From: Ruminimicrobiellum sp045223915
GTDB lineage: Bacteria; Elusimicrobiota; Endomicrobiia; Endomicrobiales; Endomicrobiaceae
Length of the DNA stretch: 64,000 nucleotides
Assembly: GCA_045223915.1 (NCBI GenBank)
Contig: JBGUZU010000015.1
Coordinates: forward strand, 1 to 64,000
Direction of reading: 5' to 3'
Part shown: in pieces, positions 59,559 to 64,000 of the stretch
Layout of the letters: every line of letters starts with the position of its first letter
Position numbering within the stretch: position 1 is the stretch's first letter
Translations under genes and position numbers: made by a program
The notes under the pieces: generated by a model
Seen by the model: the letters and a program-made list of their open reading frames with translations, nothing else
What the model was told of the DNA's origin: nothing
Databases searched by the model: none

Positions 59559-60077
59559 GTTATTGGGTTATAAGGTTATAGGGTTATTGGTTGAAAAGAC
59601 AAAAAGACAGGTTATGAGTTTATAGATTTTTATGGAAATAAAATTATGAGTTTAGAAAGACAAAATATTAAATTTCATAGTTATAGTTTTGAAAAATTAG
59701 AAGTATGGAAAAATTCGATTAATTTTGCAAAATTAATTTATAAAATTACAGCGAAATTTCCAAGTGATGAAAAATTCGGAATAGTTAATCAAATTAGAAG
59801 AGCAACAGTATCTATTTCTTCAAATATTGCCGAAGGATCCGGTAAAAACTCTTTGAGAGATCAAGCGAGATTTATTGAAATTGCATATGGAAGTTTATTA
59901 GAAACATTAAATCAAATAATATTATCTTATGAATTATCTTTTATAAAATATAATGAATATTGTTTATTAAGGGAAAAAATAGAGAGTATTGCAAGACAAT
60001 TAAATGCATTGAAAAAATCTCAAGTAAAACGGTTAAAGGAATAACTTATAACCCTATAACCCCATAACCCTATAAAC
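59559..60077. repeat. Inverted GGTTATAG-type repeat arms flanking the IVS-type gene
   Basis: Left arm 59559-59590, right after the acetyltransferase stop, consists of GTTATTGGGTTATAAGG-like units. Right arm 60045-60077, right after the IVS-type gene stop, consists of CTTATAACCCTATAACCCC-like units, the reverse complement. Both end genes' stop codons touch the arms. The arms could pair over the 450-base gene, giving a terminal-inverted-repeat layout. Confidence 0.65.
59646..60044 (+). CDS. Four-helix bundle protein (23S rRNA intervening sequence protein family)
   Basis: 132 residues. FEKLEVWKNSINFAKLIYKI, RRATVSISSNIAEGSGKNS, QARFIEIAYGSLLETLNQII and the helical C-terminus match the S23/IVP family, four-helix proteins first found inside 23S rRNA intervening sequences and structurally like the Avd accessory protein of diversity-generating retroelements. 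Here it lies outside rRNA, framed by inverted repeat arms. Function unknown; a nucleic-acid-binding role is likely. Confidence 0.85.
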   Translation: MSLERQNIKFHSYSFEKLEVWKNSINFAKLIYKITAKFPSDEKFGIVNQIRRATVSISSNIAEGSGKNSLRDQARFIEIAYGSLLETLNQIILSYELSFIKYNEYCLLREKIESIARQLNALKKSQVKRLKE

Positions 60078-60118
60078 TTGTTAATATAAAGTCGTTCAGC
60101 TAAATCTTGGAGGAAAAT

Positions 60119-60787
60119 ATGGCTATAAACGAACATAAGAGTAAAGAAAACATAGATATCGAAGAAGCTCTCGGAGTAATTTGGACTTCTCTTCAAAGAA
60201 ACGAAGACGATTTCGAAAAAGTTTCCGAAACAATAGAAAAAGGTGTATCAAAAAATATAACTAATATTCTGTTGGAAAAGAATTTTATAATTAAAGAAAA
60301 AAATAAAATAAAACTTACCGATGCCGGTGAAGATTTAGGTAAACAACTTACAAGAAGACACAGACTTACCGAAAGATTGTTAGCTGATGTTTTGGATTTT
60401 AACAGACAGGATATAGAAAAAATCGCTTGTGATTTGGAACATAACCTTTCCACCGATTTGGCAGACTCGATTTGTACGTTGCTCGGGCATCCGAAACAAT
60501 GCCCGCACGGGAATCCTATTCCGGAAGGGAACTGTTGTAAAAATTCAAACAGCAAAATAGAATCTATCGTTGTTCCGTTATCAAAAATAGATATTGCCGA
60601 AGAAGTTACTCTTTCGTATATAGTTACAACAAATCACGACTATATGCACAAACTTTTATCTATCGGTTTGGTTCCGGGAACAAAATTGAAATTACACCAA
60701 AAGTTTCCTACATATATCGTGAAGGTTAACGAAACACAAATTGCTTTGGACGGTGAAGTTGCAAATCTTATTTATGTAAGAAAATAA
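60119..60787 (+). CDS. DtxR/MntR-type metal-dependent regulator with FeoA domain
   Basis: 222 residues from ATG 60119 with GGAGG upstream (rather than 60107). A winged helix occupies about 10-75 (IEEALGVIWTSLQ, KLTDAGEDLGKQL). A metal-binding dimerisation domain (TRRHRLTERLLADVLDF, ACDLEHNLS) includes CPHGNPIP, typical of DtxR-like proteins. A C-terminal FeoA/SH3-like domain covers about 145-222 (HKLLSIGLVPGTKLKLHQK). It would sense Fe2+ or Mn2+ and repress uptake genes, with feoB 1.9 kb upstream as natural target. Confidence 0.88.
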   Translation: MAINEHKSKENIDIEEALGVIWTSLQRNEDDFEKVSETIEKGVSKNITNILLEKNFIIKEKNKIKLTDAGEDLGKQLTRRHRLTERLLADVLDFNRQDIEKIACDLEHNLSTDLADSICTLLGHPKQCPHGNPIPEGNCCKNSNSKIESIVVPLSKIDIAEEVTLSYIVTTNHDYMHKLLSIGLVPGTKLKLHQKFPTYIVKVNETQIALDGEVANLIYVRK

Positions 60788-60815
60788 GCATGTAAAGTTT
60801 TGTATAATTTAGGGT

Positions 60816-61274
60816 ATGAAAGTTATAAAAATTGTAATATTAACATTATTGATAACATTTTTATTATTTGCAGCATCTGTTTATATAACTTTTAAATATA
60901 TTCTTACTCCCGAGAGAATAAAAAATTATGTGCGAACTTATGTAGAAAGAACTATTGATGAGCAATTTGAAAAATATAAAAAAGAACTGTTGGACAAAAT
61001 ATCTTTTTCGGGCTTTTCAAGTGACAAAGAACAAGAAACGGAAAACAAGGATGATAAAAAACCGGACGAAAATATTGAAAGTGTAGAAGTGTTGGAAAGT
61101 GTAGGAGACATAAATTATTTAGCTACAAAATTTGCGAATATAGATATGGTGCAAGGAATAAATGATGTGAATTTGTTAAGTCACAAAGTGTTTGGTGATG
61201 TTAATTTGAAGATAGAAAAATTAAAAAATAAAGTTACGGAATATTTTTCAAATAATAATAAGGAAGAGGAGTAA
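60816..61274 (+). CDS. Unknown single-pass membrane protein upstream of murC
   Basis: 152 residues. An N-terminal hydrophobic helix (IKIVILTLLITFLLFAASVYI) anchors an outward or periplasmic chain. The rest is charged: KYILTPERIKNYVRTYVERT, then an acidic Lys/Glu/Asp linker and a helical end (KIEKLKNKVTEYF). The opening after the helix resembles AsmA/DUF748-like starts (LTPERI) but the body is far too short. One base separates its stop from the murC start, so the genes are co-expressed. Function unknown. Confidence 0.6.
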   Translation: MKVIKIVILTLLITFLLFAASVYITFKYILTPERIKNYVRTYVERTIDEQFEKYKKELLDKISFSGFSSDKEQETENKDDKKPDENIESVEVLESVGDINYLATKFANIDMVQGINDVNLLSHKVFGDVNLKIEKLKNKVTEYFSNNNKEEE

Positions 61275-61275
61275 A

Positions 61276-62628
61276 ATGTTTAACGGAAAACAAAGAATAC
61301 ATTTCGTCGGTATCGGCGGATCCGGTATGAGCGGAATTGCCGAAGTGGCACTAAATTTAGGACATCAGGTTTCAGGTTCGGATATTAAAAAAACAGAAGT
61401 AACACAAAGACTAAAAGAGTTAGGTGCAAAAATATATATCGGCCATAAAGCCGAAAATGTAAAAAATGTGGATGTTGTCGTAACATCTACAGCAATTTCA
61501 AAAGATAACCCCGAAGTTAAACAGGCAATAAAAGAAAAAATAATTATTATTCCCAGAATAGAAATGCTTGCAGAACTTGCGAGATTAAAATATACAATTA
61601 CCATTGCGGGAACACACGGTAAAACAACCACAACATCAATGACGTCTATGATTTTGGATGAAGGCGGATTCGATCCTACAATCGTTATCGGCGGAAAACT
61701 AAAAAATTTAAAAACTAATGCAAGGCTCGGTAAAGGTGAATACATAATTGCCGAAGCAGACGAATCCGACGGATCGTTTTTAAAACTTTCACCTGTACTG
61801 ACAATAGTTACAAATATAGATAACGACCATCTTGATTATTACGGTTCAATGGACAATTTAAAACAGGCTTTTATTAAACACATAAACAGTCTTCCGTTTT
61901 ACGGTTGTGCAATGGTTTGTACCGACAGTCCTTTGGTTAAAGAAGTGTTACCTTATGCAACAAGAAAATATATCACTTACGGATTTAAAGGTAACCCCGA
62001 CATAACCGCAACAGATATTACCGTTGTTAACGGTAACACGGAATACAATGTTATTTACAAAGGTAAAAAACTCGGCAAAATATTGTTGAAAGTTCCGGGT
62101 GAACACAATGTGTTAAATTCGTTGGCGGCAATAGGTATAGGATTACAATTTGATATACCGTTTGTAACAATAAAAGACGCTCTTTTTAAGTTTGGCGGTG
62201 TAGGCAGAAGACTTGAAGTTAAAGGTGAAAAAAACGGTATAACGGTTATCGATGATTACGGTCATCATCCAACGGAAATAAATGCTACACTTTCGGCTTT
62301 AAAACATAACTATCCTCACAAAAGGTTAGTTACAATATTTCAACCGCACAGATACACAAGAACACAAAATTTATATAAGGAATTCGGGAAGGCACTAAAA
62401 AAAGCAGATGTCGTGTATATAATGGATATTTATGCCGCAAGCGAAAAACCTATCAAAGGTGTAACCGCGGATTTGATTGTAACGGCTGCAAAACAAAATA
62501 AGTGTAATGTACAAAAATTTACTGATATAAAATCTATAGCACAAACATTAAAAGAAAACGATATTTTATTAACGCTCGGTGCAGGCAACGTTTGGCAACA
62601 GGGTGAAGAATTGCTAAAAATAATGTAA
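61276..62628 (+). CDS. murC: UDP-N-acetylmuramate--L-alanine ligase
   Basis: 450 residues. HFVGIGGSGMSGIAEVA opens the UDP-binding domain; ATP site AGTHGKTTTTSM; EADESDGSF, TNIDNDHLDYYG, GGVGRRLEVKG, DDYGHHPTEI and QPHRYTRT follow, all of the MurC pattern. It adds L-Ala to UDP-MurNAc in the cytoplasm. The related murB follows about 880 bases later, interrupted by a gene for a secreted protein. Confidence 0.96.
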   Translation: MFNGKQRIHFVGIGGSGMSGIAEVALNLGHQVSGSDIKKTEVTQRLKELGAKIYIGHKAENVKNVDVVVTSTAISKDNPEVKQAIKEKIIIIPRIEMLAELARLKYTITIAGTHGKTTTTSMTSMILDEGGFDPTIVIGGKLKNLKTNARLGKGEYIIAEADESDGSFLKLSPVLTIVTNIDNDHLDYYGSMDNLKQAFIKHINSLPFYGCAMVCTDSPLVKEVLPYATRKYITYGFKGNPDITATDITVVNGNTEYNVIYKGKKLGKILLKVPGEHNVLNSLAAIGIGLQFDIPFVTIKDALFKFGGVGRRLEVKGEKNGITVIDDYGHHPTEINATLSALKHNYPHKRLVTIFQPHRYTRTQNLYKEFGKALKKADVVYIMDIYAASEKPIKGVTADLIVTAAKQNKCNVQKFTDIKSIAQTLKENDILLTLGAGNVWQQGEELLKIM

Positions 62629-62699
62629 AAAGTCTTATTGATAAGATTGCTTAAAAAAATTATTATTAAATTAATATTATTATCATTCGGGAGAAAAAA

Positions 62700-63395
62700 A
62701 TGTTAAAAAAATTTGTTATTAGTGTTGTTGCAGTTTTGTTTATGACACCAATGGTTTTTGCACAAAATGGTCTTGTAACAAAAGATGCATCCGGAGCATA
62801 TGTTTATGAGACAACGATAGGTTCACTTGTTGACCAAAGAGTATATGAAGAAATTAAACTTATAAACAATTCTTCAATTGTTTTGGCACATGTAACTTGT
62901 ACTATTACAATAAACGGAAGAAACCACGACATGAGACCTATGCCGGTATTAAAACTCGGAGACTCGGAAGGATTTGACGGTTATTTTGAAGATGATATGA
63001 ACAGAGAGTTTCCAAAATATTTCGGAAGAGATGGAAAATTTTCAAGAAAGAATAATAATGTAGTGAGATTTACTTTCAATTTTAGAGGACATAATGATGA
63101 TGTAGAAATAACAGATGTTTATTTCGGTGAAGAAGATTTGTGTTTTGTAGTTACGGATTCGTCTTATTCTACAGAAAACGATTATCCTGCGGTGGAACCT
63201 GCCCCTGCACCACAACCGATACCTACACCGAAACCTGTACCTGTAAAGAAAGAAATAAAAAATGTTCCTCCTAAAGCACAACCTCAGCAACAAGTTCAAT
63301 CTCAACCTGCATCAAACAACAATGGCGATAGTATTGTAGTTATAGACGGGAAAAATTATTTGCTTCATGAAGGTAAAGCTTATCCGATACAATAA
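62700..63395 (+). CDS. Unknown secreted protein with proline-rich linker
   Basis: 231 residues. Signal peptide KKFVISVVAVLFMTPMVFA. Residues 25-150 make a compact beta-rich domain (YEEIKLINNSSIVLAHVTCT, VVRFTFNFRGHNDDVEITDV) of unknown family. A Pro/Ala/Lys/Gln-rich linker (about 163-205) follows, then a short end SIVVIDGKNYLLHEGKAYPI. The linker suggests an envelope-spanning protein; EF-P would be needed for its Pro runs. GGGAG precedes the ATG and a terminator follows. It interrupts the usual murC-murB neighbourhood. Confidence 0.65.
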   Translation: MLKKFVISVVAVLFMTPMVFAQNGLVTKDASGAYVYETTIGSLVDQRVYEEIKLINNSSIVLAHVTCTITINGRNHDMRPMPVLKLGDSEGFDGYFEDDMNREFPKYFGRDGKFSRKNNNVVRFTFNFRGHNDDVEITDVYFGEEDLCFVVTDSSYSTENDYPAVEPAPAPQPIPTPKPVPVKKEIKNVPPKAQPQQQVQSQPASNNNGDSIVVIDGKNYLLHEGKAYPIQ

Positions 63396-63410
63396 TTCAA
63401 TAAAGATTCC

Positions 63411-63448
63411 AAAAGCACACTTAGTTTAATAACAAGTGTGCTTTTTTT
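63411..63448. terminator. Terminator between the secreted protein gene and murB
   Basis: AAAAGCACACTT (63411-63422), 11-base loop, AAGTGTGCTTTT (63434-63445) and TTT. Perfect 12-bp stem. Confidence 0.85.
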
Positions 63449-63470
63449 CTTTTTATTAAGTACTAAAAAA

Positions 63471-63479
63471 TGGTAAAAT
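63471..63479 (+). promoter_or_regulatory. Extended -10 before murB
   Basis: TGGTAAAAT, with TGn extension, identical to the box before queF. The predicted start of transcription is near 63486, leaving a leader of about 27 bases with CGGAG as ribosome site. Confidence 0.5.
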
Positions 63480-63512
63480 ATAAAATCATAAATTCTTAAA
63501 TTTCGGAGTCCG

Positions 63513-64000
63513 ATTATTAAAAACAATTTAGAAGAATTTTTATCTTCAATAAAATGCAATTATAAATGCAATGAATCATTAGCAAAACATACTACATTGT
63601 ATATAGGTGGTAATGCTGACTATTTCGTTGAAGTTGCAACTGAAGATCAGTTGGTGTCGCTATTAAAATTTATAAAAGAAAACAACGTAAAATTTTTTGT
63701 TATAGGCGGCGGTTCGAATATATTGTTTAGTGATGAAGGTTTTAGAGGTATTGTAATAAAACTTTCGGGTGATTTTTGCAAATATGAAATAGACAAAAAT
63801 ATGGTTGCTTGCGGCGGTGCTATAAGTTTAGCTTATTTGGCCGAACAAACGGCGGAGCAAGGTTTAAGCGGTTTGGAATATCTTTCCTGTATTCCGGGAA
63901 CGGTCGGTGGTGCCGTATTTGGAAACGCCGGTGTAAAAAAATGTTCGGTATCAGATATTGTTGATAAAATAGAAATCATTGATTATTCAGGAAATAAGAG
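63513..64000 (+). CDS. murB: UDP-N-acetylenolpyruvoylglucosamine reductase (partial, 3' end outside window)
   Basis: About 162 codons are visible. The FAD-binding part is clear: KHTTLYIGGNADYFVEV, then FFVIGGGSNILFSDEGF, LSGLEYLSCIPGTVGGAVFGNAG, the diphosphate-binding region of MurB. It reduces UDP-GlcNAc-enolpyruvate to UDP-MurNAc. No ATG, GTG or TTG lies between the in-frame stop at 63489 and the conserved core. CGGAG at 63504-63508 points to ATT at 63513 or 63516 as start codon. Family alignment needs about 20-30 residues before the KHTT motif, which fits. Confidence 0.88.
   Translation, partial: MIKNNLEEFLSSIKCNYKCNESLAKHTTLYIGGNADYFVEVATEDQLVSLLKFIKENNVKFFVIGGGSNILFSDEGFRGIVIKLSGDFCKYEIDKNMVACGGAISLAYLAEQTAEQGLSGLEYLSCIPGTVGGAVFGNAGVKKCSVSDIVDKIEIIDYSGNK

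Overview
The window joins two kinds of DNA. Bases 1 to about 9,370 are visibly GC-richer. They carry a mobilizable element of the type common in gut Firmicutes: a sigma-70-like protein, DUF6076, a CHC2 primase, a D5-type helicase, a MobV relaxase with an oriT-like region, a small HTH protein and a large serine recombinase. From about 9,370 to the end the DNA is AT-rich and reads as the chromosome of a diderm (Gram-negative) bacterium. The evidence for that is ADP-heptose genes for LPS, an autotransporter, an OmpA-like lipoprotein, outer-membrane barrels and a PorV-like protein next to secreted enzymes with FlgD-like C-terminal domains. The mix recalls a gut Elusimicrobiota/Endomicrobia lineage, but that is inference; no rRNA is present to settle it. 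The element would then be a cross-phylum transfer in a gut community.

Layout. 1-9372: right part of the mobile element, ending with the recombinase, whose stop codon abuts the next gene. 9373-14371: a plus-strand run of accessory metabolic, acetyltransferase and NAD/ADP-ribose genes (SDR, DUF3795, two GNATs, TfoX-N, zinc macrodomain plus SirTM sirtuin, nitroreductase). 14444-17876 (minus): outer-membrane barrel, CobB sirtuin, TsaB, TsaE, ThiL. 17960-22443 (plus): glmU, prs, rplY, pth, metF. 22499-25358: PorV-like protein and M6 protease. 25381-30340 (minus): M24 peptidase, efp, accB, accC, gmhA, hldE, ThiD2-like. 30474-35581 (plus): lone receiver domain, unknown secreted protein, GH81 beta-1,3-glucanase, LysM/M23 peptidase. 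35685-38735 (minus): histidine kinase and a receiver-NERD response regulator. 38846-41388: tRNAs Asp, Cys, Val, Ser with suhB, nth, yajQ. 41457-44344: autotransporter and OmpA lipoprotein. 44519-46968 (minus): HAD phosphatase, glycerol-1-phosphate dehydrogenase, lipoprotein hydrolase. 47098-52685: two tandem Aas-like acyltransferase/ligases, the first fused to an MFS domain. 52905-60787: typA, barrel, queF, feoB, BioG-like, Vat-like, IVS-type four-helix protein, DtxR-FeoA. 60816-64000: unknown membrane protein, murC, secreted proline-rich protein, murB (cut by the window end).

How it fits together. Envelope construction dominates the host part (UDP-GlcNAc, heptose, MurC/MurB, phospholipid re-acylation, outer-membrane proteins, secreted hydrolases), with translation maintenance (EF-P, TypA, Pth, L25, t6A genes) and iron handling (FeoB, DtxR-FeoA). 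Points that deserve attention are the receiver-NERD regulator, the degenerate first Aas ligase, start codons lying directly behind -10 boxes (leaderless-type genes), intergenic arms built from short-period repeats, the SirTM/zinc-macrodomain pair, and a murB with no ATG, GTG or TTG start.
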